Positions 48,600-58,835 of a stretch of 64,000 bases of DNA are shown here, piece by piece. The notes beneath the pieces were generated by a model, which was given only the letters and a program-made list of their open reading frames with translations, was not told the origin of the DNA and did not search any database. Numbering within the stretch: the first letter of the stretch is position 1; each line of letters begins with the position of its first letter. The DNA is from an uncultured Pseudothermotoga sp. (GTDB taxonomy: Bacteria; Thermotogota; Thermotogae; Thermotogales; DSM-5069), in the NCBI GenBank assembly GCA_937995655.1, contig CALKJI010000010.1:1-64000 (forward strand). Direction: 5' to 3'. The translations under genes were made by a program, and so were the position numbers.

Positions 48600-49903
48600 T
48601 CGGGCTCAAGACGACCATCGGTTATATAGTCTCTCAAGTATCCTACCAAGTAGAGCGATCCTGTTATCAATATCGTCTCGTATCCTTCTTGCTTTAGATT
48701 TTCGTAAGCTTTTATTGGATCGATTTGGAAATCCACGTTCTGGTTGAACTCTTTTGCTATCTCGAAGGTTTCCTGTGGATTTTGTGCCCTGTGTGAAAAT
48801 GGTCTGGTCACCACTATTTTATCAAAGAACGGCGCAATTTGTGACAAGACACCTCTTTTGTCTTTGTCATCAACAATACCAATTACTGCAGCCAGCTTTT
48901 CATTAGAAAGATAATCGGTAATAGCTTTCTTTAGTACCCTTGCGGCTGGTAGGTTATGTGCCCCGTCGAAGATCACCCTCGGTCTGTTGCCAAAAACCTC
49001 GAATCTGCCCGGCATCTTTGTTTTTTCTAAGGCACTTCTGACAGCGTTCTCATTTACCTGCAGGTTCATTCTTTCGGCAAAGATAAGAAAGGCTTGAAGT
49101 GCAACAGAGGCGTTCAAAAATTGATGTTCACCATTTAAAGTAATCTTAAGGTCCTTGAATTCTCTCTCCCCATGGAAATCGAAATGATTATCACAGAGGC
49201 ATAATTTTGTGTTGTCGTAGAAGAAGTCTTTCTCAAAGATATTTATGCTGCTCTTGTTTAGATCACATATTTTCTCAATTACACTCAGTGGCTCTCTCTT
49301 TTTTTCACCGCAAACAACAGGTACTCCCTGTTTTACTATGCCTGCTTTCTCAAAGGCAATCTTTTCGAGAGTATCACCGAGAATATGCATGTGGTCATAG
49401 TCTACTGTCACTATAACGCTCACTTGTGGTATCAAGACATTTGTTGCATCAAATCTTCCTCCAAGTCCGACTTCAATCGATGCAGCTTGAACCTTCATTT
49501 TTCTGTAAACGGAAAAAGCCATCGCAGTAGTGAACTCAAAAAAGCTCGGCCTGGATTGTTCTCCTTGTTGATCCATCTGCAGAGCCATTTCCTGAACCTC
49601 ATCGAAGGCATTTAACATTATTTGCTCAGGTACAAGTTGTTCATCTACCAATATTCTTTCTCTAAAGGTCGACAGATGTGGGGAATAATAACTACCAGTT
49701 TTCAAACCATGTTCTATGAACAGCCAACTCAGAAAACGTGTCACAGAACCTTTGCCATTTGTACCTGTTACGTGAACACTGTGAAACGTATTCTGTGGCT
49801 CTCCAAGCATTTTGCATAATTGCTTGATTCTCTCCAAGCCCAACGTGATTTTTCCTGAAGGCCTTTCGTTGTAAAGATATTCGAGCATTTGAAGATAGGT
49901 CAT
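48581..49903 (-). CDS. folC: Folylpolyglutamate/dihydrofolate synthase
   Basis: VTGTNGKGSVTRFLSWLF; SIEVGLGGRFDATNVL; VIFDGAHNLPAARVL. Confidence 0.93.
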   Translation of the reverse strand: MTYLQMLEYLYNERPSGKITLGLERIKQLCKMLGEPQNTFHSVHVTGTNGKGSVTRFLSWLFIEHGLKTGSYYSPHLSTFRERILVDEQLVPEQIMLNAFDEVQEMALQMDQQGEQSRPSFFEFTTAMAFSVYRKMKVQAASIEVGLGGRFDATNVLIPQVSVIVTVDYDHMHILGDTLEKIAFEKAGIVKQGVPVVCGEKKREPLSVIEKICDLNKSSINIFEKDFFYDNTKLCLCDNHFDFHGEREFKDLKITLNGEHQFLNASVALQAFLIFAERMNLQVNENAVRSALEKTKMPGRFEVFGNRPRVIFDGAHNLPAARVLKKAITDYLSNEKLAAVIGIVDDKDKRGVLSQIAPFFDKIVVTRPFSHRAQNPQETFEIAKEFNQNVDFQIDPIKAYENLKQEGYETILITGSLYLVGYLRDYITDGRLEPEWSIVR

Positions 49904-52488
49904 TTCAGATCACCCAGTATCCTTTGAAGAATCTTCAACCGTGATTCTGTTTGGGAAAGTTTTTGACGTGTTTCTTCGATTACGTCCTGAAGTGCATGCG
50001 ACATGAATTTCTCATCAGAAAGTTTCTTCATATACCATTCTCTTTCGCTGAGAAGTTTTTCGATATTTTTTTCAACTCTACCGATCTCTTTATGAACATC
50101 GACACCTGTTATGTCTACATATACATGAAGTGCTTCGTTCACGAATGCTGTTGCGCTGTTTAATGGTTTCTTCTCAACGTATTCGACTCTTTGGATATTT
50201 GCAAGGTGGCATATTAAGAATTCTTCTTCTTTAGACAAATTCTTTCCAAGAATATACAGAACTACATTTTGCTTTGATGCCATGTCAAGTTCTGCACGTA
50301 CATTTCTTATACCTTTGACGATTTGCATCACTCTTTCAAAGGTCTTTTCGGCCGAATTGTCGATAAAGATATTTTCCACTTCTGGCCAAGGTACGATCGT
50401 GATAGATCCTGTTGCAACAGGAAGGTTTTGCCACAGTTCCTCTGCCAAAAACGGCATGAATGGATGTAACAACCTCAGACTTGAGTCTAATACTTTTACC
50501 AGAATGTTCTGAGTTGTAGTCCTGCCTTCACCATTCAGTCTTGGTTTTGCCGATTCTATATACCAGTCACAGAATTCATTCCAGAAGAACTCATAAATAG
50601 ACTTCGCAGCGACGTTGAATTCATAATTTTCAAGTGCCTCAGTGACTACCATGATGGTTTTTTGCAACCTTGAAAGGATCCATTTGTCGGCGAGTGACAG
50701 TTCATCTAAGGACTTCTTTTCGTAGCCATCGAGATTAATGAGTGCAAATCTGGTGGCATTCCATATCTTGTTAGCGAACTTTCTGTATGTGTCAAAGTAT
50801 CTCTCGTCGAGTTTTATGTCGCTACCCTGAGCTGCAAGGATTGCCAAAGTGAACCTCACTGGATCTGTACCGTATTTTGCAGACATGTCTAATGGGTCTA
50901 TACCATTTCCAAGGGATTTACTCATTTTTCTTCCATATTTGTCTCGTATCAGCTGGTGTATATAGACATCTGTAAATGGTTTCTCCTTCATGAATTGGTA
51001 TCCCATGACTATCATCCTTGCAACCCAGAAGAAAATTATGTCAAAACCGGTCACAAGGACGGATGTAGGATAATACTTTTCAAGATCCTTTGTTTTTTCG
51101 GGCCATCCAAGGGTTGAGAATGGCCAAAGTGCTGATGAAAACCATGTATCCAAAACATCTTCATCCTGTCTTATAGACTTGGAATGACACTTGGGGCATT
51201 CCTCAACGTCGAATTCTGACACGATAATTTCTCCACAGTTATCACAATACCAGACCGGTATTCTGTGCCCCCACCAGAGCTGTCTGCTTATGCACCAATC
51301 ACGTACGTTGTACATCCAATGCAAGTAAACCTTCTTCCATCTTTCCGGCACAAAACGAACCTGACCTGTTTCTACTGCTTCAATTGCTTTTTGAGCTAAG
51401 GGTTTCATGCTCACAAACCACTGATCCATGACCCTTGGTTCAATCTCTCGATCACATCTATAACAATGACCAACAGCATGATCGATATCTTCAACTTTGA
51501 TCAAATACCCTAAGTCTTCAAGATCCTTGACGATGATCTCCCTCGCTTTGTAGCGATCGAGTCCTCTGTATTTTTCACCTTTTTCATTTATTCTCGCTTC
51601 GTCATCGAATATATCGACGAATGGCAGATCGTGCCTTTTAGCAACTTCGAAATCGTTTGGATCGTGAGAAGGTGTTATCTTAACAGCTCCGGTACCAAAC
51701 TGTAAATCAACATAATCATCGGCTATCAATGGTATTTCTCTGTTAACCAGTGGCAAGATAACTTTTCTACCGATCATGTTTTTGTAACGCTCATCTTTGG
51801 GGTTGACAGCAACAGCTGTATCCCCTAGCATTGTTTCTGGTCTTGTCGTTGCTACAACGATATAGCCATCACCATCGAGAAATGGGTATTTGACATAATA
51901 TAACTTTGCCTTTTTTTCCTCGTGTTCAACCTCTTCATCTGATAAAACTGTCTTACACCTAGGGCACCAGTTCACCATGTACTTGCCTTTGTAGATCAAT
52001 CCCTGTTTGTAAAGTTCAACAAATACTTTTCTAACTGCTCTGGAAAGTCCTTCATCTAAGGTGAATCTTTCTCTAGTCCAGTCAACTGATGCACCAAGCG
52101 TTTCTATCTGCTGACGTATTTCAGACCTGTATTTTTGAGCCCATTGCCAAACTACCTCAAGGAACTTCTCCCTCCCGAGTTCTTCACGCTTGATACCTTG
52201 ACCTTCCAAGTACCTCTCAACAGCGTTTTGTGTAGCAATACCCGCGTGATCTTCACCAGGAAGCCATAGCGTGTCAAATCCCCGCATTCTTTTGTAACGT
52301 GTTAAGATATCTTGCAGGGTTATATTCAGGGCGTGTCCCATATGAATGCGCCCTGTTATGTTTGGAGGCGGTATGACGATCACAAATGGCTCACCACTAC
52401 CTTTTGGTATAAAATATCCCTTCTCCAACCATTTTTCATACCATTTTTTCTCTATTTGTTCTGGCACATATCTAGTTCCAAGATCCAT
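49900..52488 (-). CDS. valS: Valyl-tRNA synthetase
   Basis: PPPNITGRIHMGHALNITLQD; KYGRKMSKSLGNGIDPLDM. Confidence 0.97.
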   Translation of the reverse strand: MDLGTRYVPEQIEKKWYEKWLEKGYFIPKGSGEPFVIVIPPPNITGRIHMGHALNITLQDILTRYKRMRGFDTLWLPGEDHAGIATQNAVERYLEGQGIKREELGREKFLEVVWQWAQKYRSEIRQQIETLGASVDWTRERFTLDEGLSRAVRKVFVELYKQGLIYKGKYMVNWCPRCKTVLSDEEVEHEEKKAKLYYVKYPFLDGDGYIVVATTRPETMLGDTAVAVNPKDERYKNMIGRKVILPLVNREIPLIADDYVDLQFGTGAVKITPSHDPNDFEVAKRHDLPFVDIFDDEARINEKGEKYRGLDRYKAREIIVKDLEDLGYLIKVEDIDHAVGHCYRCDREIEPRVMDQWFVSMKPLAQKAIEAVETGQVRFVPERWKKVYLHWMYNVRDWCISRQLWWGHRIPVWYCDNCGEIIVSEFDVEECPKCHSKSIRQDEDVLDTWFSSALWPFSTLGWPEKTKDLEKYYPTSVLVTGFDIIFFWVARMIVMGYQFMKEKPFTDVYIHQLIRDKYGRKMSKSLGNGIDPLDMSAKYGTDPVRFTLAILAAQGSDIKLDERYFDTYRKFANKIWNATRFALINLDGYEKKSLDELSLADKWILSRLQKTIMVVTEALENYEFNVAAKSIYEFFWNEFCDWYIESAKPRLNGEGRTTTQNILVKVLDSSLRLLHPFMPFLAEELWQNLPVATGSITIVPWPEVENIFIDNSAEKTFERVMQIVKGIRNVRAELDMASKQNVVLYILGKNLSKEEEFLICHLANIQRVEYVEKKPLNSATAFVNEALHVYVDITGVDVHKEIGRVEKNIEKLLSEREWYMKKLSDEKFMSHALQDVIEETRQKLSQTESRLKILQRILGDLK

Positions 52489-52539
52489 CCCTACACCTCC
52501 AATAGATCTTATGCCATGATTTTAACAAAAAATGGACGA

Positions 52540-52911
52540 CTAATCAACGAATATACGGACTGTTGTTCCGTCGGAGCTAGTGATATTTATGATATCGCCA
52601 TCCATCTGGGACAGACTTTTCATGGCTTCATCGAGCTGGTTTGACAGGAAGTTCAAGTCGACATTTGGAAGTTTTTCTTGAAGAACAGGTAAAGAGAGTT
52701 TGAGCATCTGTGCCAATCCAACCGGGATTTTCACGTCTACCTTGTCTCCATCGTTACTTCTGACTTGAATGTAGAACATTCTTTTCTTCTCGGTTGACGA
52801 TTGTTTAGGTTCGGAGAAAAAGCCCATCGTTTCAAGAAGTTCAAGTGCTTGTTCTGGGGTAAGTTTTCGATCCTTCACCAAGTTCATAATCCTAAAAAGC
52901 TCATCTCTCAT
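52540..52911 (-). CDS. SHOCT-like domain protein
   Basis: MRDELFRIMNLVKDRKLTPEQALELLETM; C-terminal MDGDIINITSSDGTTVRIFVD. Confidence 0.7.
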   Translation of the reverse strand: MRDELFRIMNLVKDRKLTPEQALELLETMGFFSEPKQSSTEKKRMFYIQVRSNDGDKVDVKIPVGLAQMLKLSLPVLQEKLPNVDLNFLSNQLDEAMKSLSQMDGDIINITSSDGTTVRIFVD

Positions 52912-53279
52912 GATCTAACCTCCTTCTCACCTTTGATAAGGGATATAGCGGTTGAAAAATCGATTTGGTTGGTTTCGAGTTTTTCCAAGATGATCGAATA
53001 GTTGGTTTCTTCAGTTGAATAATAACCAAGGTTTCTCAGGACTCTACTGAAATATGAGTGAACTGTAGGGTAAGAAACGCCCAATTTCTCTGCAACCTTT
53101 GTGAGATTTCCTCTGTTCTTCAAATACGTTCTAAGAAATTGTAAGTCTTCTTGTGAAAGGTTGTTGAATTCATTTGGCACAAAGTTCCCTTCGATTTTTG
53201 TATTGCAGTTTTTGCACCTGTATGAAGTTATTATCACTTCGCCGTTGCAAACTGGACATCTTGAAAAAAACGGATTCAT
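52908..53279 (-). CDS. DUF2089-type zinc-ribbon/HTH protein
   Basis: CPVCNGEVIITSYRCKNCNTKIEG; LTKVAEKLGVSYPTVHSYFSRVLRNLGY. Confidence 0.85.
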   Translation of the reverse strand: MNPFFSRCPVCNGEVIITSYRCKNCNTKIEGNFVPNEFNNLSQEDLQFLRTYLKNRGNLTKVAEKLGVSYPTVHSYFSRVLRNLGYYSTEETNYSIILEKLETNQIDFSTAISLIKGEKEVRS

Positions 53280-53288
53280 TATTCCACC

Positions 53289-53804
53289 TCACACAATACC
53301 TATTCGAACCATCGTACCCTTGCTCTCAACAGTTATGAAGTCGCCAGAAAAACTCATTAATTCATCAATACAAGCTACAAAAACTTCTTGAATGATACTG
53401 AGGTATTTTTCGTCCACTGGAACCTTATCCTTGAAGAATTTTGAGAAAAAGGGTGAAAGTGATTTTAAAAAAGGTTTTAATACGATGACGGCTGAAAAGG
53501 GTATAGCAACTCTCACATGTGTAGAATCGTTATTATCATCGACAAGGATCAGAAATTTTTTTCCCAAAGGCGGGGTTATAAGATCTTGGATCCATTTGAG
53601 ATCTTCTGAGTCCAGTTTATCTCCCAATCTATCCTTTATGGTTTCTCTGAGTTGCCTTGTCCTTTTGATACTTCTGGCGTAATGTGAAAATATTTCAAAG
53701 ATTATATAAACTCCAAACGCAATGAATATGACTCCAAAGAAAATTTTCGCTCCAAAGAAGATTAGACAAATACCTGCCAAAACAAGGACTAATGCTAGGT
53801 ACAT
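53289..53804 (-). CDS. Membrane protein with C-terminal domain shared with the 52540-52911 gene
   Basis: Two N-terminal TMs; C-terminal FSGDFITVESKGTMVRIGIV matches MDGDIINITSSDGTTVRIFVD. Confidence 0.7.
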   Translation of the reverse strand: MYLALVLVLAGICLIFFGAKIFFGVIFIAFGVYIIFEIFSHYARSIKRTRQLRETIKDRLGDKLDSEDLKWIQDLITPPLGKKFLILVDDNNDSTHVRVAIPFSAVIVLKPFLKSLSPFFSKFFKDKVPVDEKYLSIIQEVFVACIDELMSFSGDFITVESKGTMVRIGIV

Positions 53805-53986
53805 TCACTCACCTCCAAAAAATGAAAGGTACACTTTATATTTTATCAAGTTTTATCTTACAATAATTGAAAATAGGGAATCTATGTCGTCGATAATGTA
53901 ATCATAAAGTTTCAATATCTTAACTTAGTAGATGATACAATATCAAAAGCGTGAAATCTATAGAAGCACTTGAAAAATGTGAAAAA

Positions 53987-54017
53987 GGCTCCATTTGTTT
54001 GGGGAGCTACATTTTTT
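53987..54017 (+). promoter_or_regulatory. Leader hairpin upstream of rplU (terminator/attenuator-like)
   Basis: GGCTCC ... GGAGCT stem with one G.U, followed by ACATTTTTT. Confidence 0.55.
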
Positions 54018-54042
54018 AGTGCATGTTGCCAAGGAGGTGAAT

Positions 54043-54366
54043 GTGTTGTACGCCATCATTGAAACAGGAGGAAAGCAGTACAGAGTGGCCGAGGGAGACA
54101 CGATAGCAGTCGAGAAACTGCCACAGCAACAGGGTGAACAAGTTGTCTTTGAGCGAGTATTACACCTTTCGACAGATTCAGGTGCAAAGGTGGGAAGACC
54201 GTACTTACAAGGTTGCACAGTCGTTGGTACTGTGATGGCTCATGAAAAGGCTAAGAAGGTGACGATCGTAAAGTACAAATCTCGAAAGAACTATCGACGT
54301 GAACGTGGTCATAGGCAGTGGTTCACGTTGGTAAAGATCGAGAAAATACGAACTGGTGAGGCGTAG
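54043..54366 (+). CDS. rplU: 50S ribosomal protein L21
   Basis: YAIIETGGKQYRVAEGDTIAVEKL; AGGAGG at 54032-54037 then GTG/TTG at 54043/54046. Confidence 0.95.
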   Translation: MLYAIIETGGKQYRVAEGDTIAVEKLPQQQGEQVVFERVLHLSTDSGAKVGRPYLQGCTVVGTVMAHEKAKKVTIVKYKSRKNYRRERGHRQWFTLVKIEKIRTGEA

Positions 54367-54701
54367 TGATAAAGATAACGTTTTACAGGTTGTCTGAGCA
54401 CTATGTTTCTTTTACAGCTAATGGACATAGTCGTTTTGACGTTAAGGGTAAGGATATAGTGTGTGCCGCCGTCAGTTCTTTGGTTCAACATACAGGTAGA
54501 ATTCTTCATGATCGTTGTAATGCAGTTACGAAAAAAGGTAACGGAAGATTCGAAGTATCGTTGAAAGAGCATAGTGACTTGTCTGACCTTTTGATAGATG
54601 AATTGTACCGAAGTCTGTGTGACTTACAAGAACAGTTTCCTGAGAACCTTTCTGTGGAGGTGAAAGGAGATGCGAATCGATATACAAATGTTTGCTCATA
54701 G
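54366..54701 (+). CDS. prp: Ribosomal-processing cysteine protease Prp (YsxB family)
   Basis: [26 protein letters not shown] with conserved His and Cys; between L21 and L27. Confidence 0.92.
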   Translation: MIKITFYRLSEHYVSFTANGHSRFDVKGKDIVCAAVSSLVQHTGRILHDRCNAVTKKGNGRFEVSLKEHSDLSDLLIDELYRSLCDLQEQFPENLSVEVKGDANRYTNVCS

Positions 54702-54939
54702 GAAAAGTGGTAGCGTTAATGGCCGAGATAGCCGTCCCAAGTACCTAGGTGTGAAAGTAGGAGACGGTCAGAGGGTCCTGGTAGGCAACATCATAGTGAG
54801 ACAGAGAGGGACGAAGATACATTCCGGTAAAAACGTGGCTTGTGGTAAAGATTTTACTCTTTATGCGCTCAAAGAAGGTATCGTGAAATTCTACGTGAGA
54901 AACAACAGAAAGTTTGTTGATGTTATACCCCAAGAGTGA
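54670..54939 (+). CDS. rpmA: 50S ribosomal protein L27 with N-terminal extension
   Basis: [29 protein letters not shown]. Confidence 0.96.
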   Translation: MRIDIQMFAHRKSGSVNGRDSRPKYLGVKVGDGQRVLVGNIIVRQRGTKIHSGKNVACGKDFTLYALKEGIVKFYVRNNRKFVDVIPQE

Positions 54940-54951
54940 GGAGGAATAAAA

Positions 54952-55395
54952 ATGGCGCGTCCGTTTCCAATACAAAAGACGACAGTTAAGAGAGATCTTG
55001 GAAAAAAGTGGTATCTTGTTGACGCTTCTGGAAAGGTGCTTGGTAGGCTTGCAACTCAGATTGCAAAGTATCTCATGGGGAAAAACGAACCAACTTTCTT
55101 TCCTGGAGTCGACACGGGTAATTATGTTGTCGTCATAAACGCAGAAAAGGTTGTTCTGACTGGTGACAAGCTTGAAAAGAAGATATATTATCGTTACTCT
55201 GGTTATCCCGGAGGTTTAAAAGAAAACAATGCGAAACAACTTCTTGAGAAACATCCAGAAAGGTTACTATACCTTGCTGTAAAAAGAATGCTTCCTAAGG
55301 CTGCACTCGGTGATAAGTATTTGAAAAGGCTCAAAGTCTATGCTGGGAATGAACACCCGCATGAAGCACAGAATCCTCAGCCTTTGGAACTCTGA
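54952..55395 (+). CDS. rplM: 50S ribosomal protein L13
   Basis: [30 protein letters not shown]. Confidence 0.96.
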   Translation: MARPFPIQKTTVKRDLGKKWYLVDASGKVLGRLATQIAKYLMGKNEPTFFPGVDTGNYVVVINAEKVVLTGDKLEKKIYYRYSGYPGGLKENNAKQLLEKHPERLLYLAVKRMLPKAALGDKYLKRLKVYAGNEHPHEAQNPQPLEL

Positions 55396-55406
55396 TGGGA
55401 GGGTGA

Positions 55407-55814
55407 ATGATGGAACAGAAAGTAGTCTATAATGGTTTAGGTAGGAGAAAAACTTCTGTAGCGAGAGTTTATCTCTTCCCTGGTCAGGGTAAGATTACGA
55501 TAAATGATAAAATTTTCAATTCTGCGGAAGAATATTTCAAAGATCAAGTAAGAGCGAGACAAGCTTTCGAGCCATTGCTAATCACAGATATGAACGACAA
55601 ATTCGATGTTTTTGTGAGGGTTGAGGGTGGAGGTCTCTCCGGTCAGGCTGGTGCTGTGAGATTGGCACTTGCTCGTGCTCTTGTAAAGATCAATCCTGAT
55701 TTGAGAGCTCCCCTAAAGGCAAAAGGCTTGTTGACAAGAGATCCACGCATGGTTGAAAGAAAGAAGTACGGTTTGAAAAAGGCTCGAAGGGCTCCACAGT
55801 ATTCGAAACGCTAA
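55407..55814 (+). CDS. rpsI: 30S ribosomal protein S9
   Basis: GRRKTSVARVYLFPGQGKITIN; C-terminal KKARRAPQYSKR. Confidence 0.97.
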   Translation: MMEQKVVYNGLGRRKTSVARVYLFPGQGKITINDKIFNSAEEYFKDQVRARQAFEPLLITDMNDKFDVFVRVEGGGLSGQAGAVRLALARALVKINPDLRAPLKAKGLLTRDPRMVERKKYGLKKARRAPQYSKR

Positions 55815-55820
55815 TCTTTC

Positions 55821-55842
55821 GGGGTGTCAGATATGACGCCCC
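55821..55842 (+). terminator. Terminator-like hairpin after rpsI
   Basis: GGGGTGTC-AGATAT-GACGCCCC, 8 bp with one G.U; T7 run follows after about 12 nt. Confidence 0.6.
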
Positions 55843-55972
55843 TTGTGCTGAACTTTTTTTCTGTAAATCAGTCAAAAATATTCGGTATTAAGATCCCGCA
55901 AATTGCTACCTTTCTGTCCGACGGGAGGAAGGATTTCTGACGACTTCTTTCTTGGCGCATTAGACTTTCACG

Positions 55973-57655
55973 ATGACGAGTAAGGAAATCATTGAAAAAA
56001 TCAAGCGTGAGATCGATATAGTTGAGGTTATCTCACGGTATGTTTCATTGCAAAAAGTTGGTTCAAGTTATAGGGGTTTGTGTCCATTTCATAGTGAGAA
56101 GACACCTTCTTTCCATGTCAGTCCCACTCTAAAGTTATACCATTGCTTTGGTTGTGGAGCTTCCGGTGATGTCATAAAATTCATTCAAGAGATCGAGCAC
56201 ATCTCTTTTCAGGAAGCTTTACACAAACTTGGACAGATGGTCAACATAGAAGTGAATCTCGATACGAAGCAATCGGCTAAAGAAAAATATATCGATTTTC
56301 TGAGTAAACTTCATGTTGAATACAAAAAGCAACTAAGACAGAACCAAAAGGCTATGAAATATCTTCTCGATCGTGGTTTCAAGGAAGATGAAATAGATCA
56401 TTTTGAATTTGGTTATTGTCCTATAGGATCAAAGTTGGTTTTGCAAACTGCAGCAAAGATTTCTATTCCAGTTTCAAAGGTTCTCCAGTACGGTGTTGTA
56501 AAGACCGTTGCACGAGAATATCTTGATCTTTTTGAAGGCAGGATAGTGATTCCCATAAGAGACGAATTTGGAAGAATCATAGCCTTCGGCGGAAGATCGA
56601 TAGATAATCGTGAGCCAAAGTATCTCAATTCACCAGAGACAAATTATTTTTCAAAGCGCTCAACACTTTTTCTAATGGACAGAGCAAAGAAGGCAATAAG
56701 GAGTGTTAATTTTGCAGTCATTACGGAAGGATACTTTGATGCAATGGCATTCCACAGGGCTGGAGTCACGAATGCAGTGGCGGTCCTGGGTACAAATCTT
56801 TCTAAAGAACATTTAACCAAGCTTGGGACTCTAACTAAGAACGTGATACTCTGTTTCGATGCCGATGAAGCAGGACAGAGGGCAACGTTGAAGTCTCTAA
56901 AAACATTGATAGACATGTCTTTCGACGTAGCTGTCGCCCTGTTCTCAGAAAAGGATCCAGATGAAGTTTTTAGGACTGAAGGTGCAGAGATTCTGAAAAA
57001 TATATTGAAAAAGGCTGTATCCTTTGAAGAATACATAGTCGACTTTTATTCAAAATCCTTTGATCTTTCATCTGCTGCCGGTTCTGAGAGATTTTTGGAT
57101 CAATTCAAAACATGGGTACAATCTTTGCTGAGCACTCAAAGAATTCAAAGATATGAGAATCTACTGAGTATGATCTCAGCAAAAGTGAAACTTTCAACGA
57201 CTCAACTTGCAAATTATTACAGAGGAGCAGGCTTCCAGAAAGAACAGAGTGTAAAAACAAATCTCCCAAATGATGAGGACTATGTGGTATATCTTTACAT
57301 AACTCAAGAGGACCTAAGGAATGAGCTGTCCAAGATAGATAGATCTGTCATGAGTGATAAGGCAAGAAGAACTCTTGAGATATTTGAGAAAGGTGTTGAT
57401 ATATCTGAACAAGATGAAGAGACAAGAAAATATGTCTTTGATTTAATGTCAAGAATACCCCCGGGGGATTCATTGAAAATGCTCGAAGACATAAAAAAGC
57501 GCTTTGCAAGAAAAATAATTGAAAAGCGTTTGTCACAGATAGACGGTAAACTTGCCAATTGCAAGAATGATGAAGAACGAGCCTTGTTGTTAAAAGAAAG
57601 GTTGAAGTTGGTTTCTTCTATGAGGACGATCGGAGGTGAACAGAGTGAAACGTGA
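55973..57655 (+). CDS. dnaG: DNA primase
   Basis: [26 protein letters not shown] zinc finger; [18 protein letters not shown] toprim. Confidence 0.96.
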   Translation: MTSKEIIEKIKREIDIVEVISRYVSLQKVGSSYRGLCPFHSEKTPSFHVSPTLKLYHCFGCGASGDVIKFIQEIEHISFQEALHKLGQMVNIEVNLDTKQSAKEKYIDFLSKLHVEYKKQLRQNQKAMKYLLDRGFKEDEIDHFEFGYCPIGSKLVLQTAAKISIPVSKVLQYGVVKTVAREYLDLFEGRIVIPIRDEFGRIIAFGGRSIDNREPKYLNSPETNYFSKRSTLFLMDRAKKAIRSVNFAVITEGYFDAMAFHRAGVTNAVAVLGTNLSKEHLTKLGTLTKNVILCFDADEAGQRATLKSLKTLIDMSFDVAVALFSEKDPDEVFRTEGAEILKNILKKAVSFEEYIVDFYSKSFDLSSAAGSERFLDQFKTWVQSLLSTQRIQRYENLLSMISAKVKLSTTQLANYYRGAGFQKEQSVKTNLPNDEDYVVYLYITQEDLRNELSKIDRSVMSDKARRTLEIFEKGVDISEQDEETRKYVFDLMSRIPPGDSLKMLEDIKKRFARKIIEKRLSQIDGKLANCKNDEERALLLKERLKLVSSMRTIGGEQSET

Positions 57656-58823
57656 GGAAATGAAAGAGGAAGTTGAAGAAAAGGTTGAGCAAAAACAGGT
57701 CATCACAAGTGAAGAGATAGAAAAGAGGATAAAATCCCTCATAAAAACCGGTAAGAAAAAGGGATTTATTACTTATGATGATATAGACAAAGCTTTTCCA
57801 CCCGATTATGAGGGTTTTGACACCTCTTTGATAGAACGAATATACGAGGAACTTGAAAAAAACAAAATCAATATTCAGGACAGCGAACCTGAATCTTTAG
57901 AAGATTTGGATGAGAGCACCATAGAATCTGAAATTCCAAGTGTCTTGGAAGAAGGTCCTGAGGTCTATGATAATGTTGCTTTGAAAGATCCTATAAAAAT
58001 GTACCTGCGCGAGATCGGGAAGATACCCCTTTTGACTCCTTCACAGGAGCGCGAGCTTGCAAGACGTGCACAAGTTGGTAACGAAAGGGCCAAAAGAAAA
58101 CTTGTTGAGTCGAACCTTCGGTTGGTTGTGAGTATAGCTAAAAGATATATAGGGCGCGGACTACCTTTCTTGGATTTGATTCAGGAAGGAAATATAGGTC
58201 TGTTGAAAGCCGTAGAGAAGTTTGACTGGAGGAAAGGATACAAGTTCAGCACCTATGCTACGTGGTGGATCAGGCAAGCCATCACACGTGCCATAGCAGA
58301 TCAAGCTAGGACTATAAGGATACCGGTTCATATGGTTGAGACCATCAATAAACTCAACCGAGTGACAAGAGAGTACTATCAAAAGCACGGTGAACAACCC
58401 TCACTCGATGAGCTAGCCAAACTCATGGACAGACCCGTTGACAAGATCGAGGAGATACTTCAGGCATCTAAGGAAACAGTTTCTTTGGAAGCACCCGTTG
58501 GCGAAGATGAAGATTCAACTGTTGGAGATTTTGTAGCCGATGAAAATATTGCATCTCCGAAAAAAGAAGCCATGAGGATGCTCATGCGTGAAGAACTTGA
58601 AAAGGTTTTGAAGACTCTTAATCCCAGAGAAGCGATGGTTCTAAAGATGAGATATGGATTACTTGACGGGAAGGCAAAGACTTTGGAAGAAGTTGGTCAG
58701 TATTTCAATGTCACAAGGGAAAGAATCAGACAGATAGAGGTTAAAGCTTTAAGGAAGCTCAGACATCCTTCGAGAAGTAAGTATTTGAAATCTCTCTTCT
58801 CCCTGCTCGATCAACAGGGATGA
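57636..58823 (+). CDS. rpoD: Primary sigma factor RpoD/SigA
   Basis: [74 protein letters not shown]. Confidence 0.97.
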   Translation: MNRVKREEMKEEVEEKVEQKQVITSEEIEKRIKSLIKTGKKKGFITYDDIDKAFPPDYEGFDTSLIERIYEELEKNKINIQDSEPESLEDLDESTIESEIPSVLEEGPEVYDNVALKDPIKMYLREIGKIPLLTPSQERELARRAQVGNERAKRKLVESNLRLVVSIAKRYIGRGLPFLDLIQEGNIGLLKAVEKFDWRKGYKFSTYATWWIRQAITRAIADQARTIRIPVHMVETINKLNRVTREYYQKHGEQPSLDELAKLMDRPVDKIEEILQASKETVSLEAPVGEDEDSTVGDFVADENIASPKKEAMRMLMREELEKVLKTLNPREAMVLKMRYGLLDGKAKTLEEVGQYFNVTRERIRQIEVKALRKLRHPSRSKYLKSLFSLLDQQG

Positions 58824-58835
58824 GGTAAAATAACG

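Noticed and set aside
52489-52539. Possible T-box leader for valS
   Set aside because: About 50 nt available; no recognisable element
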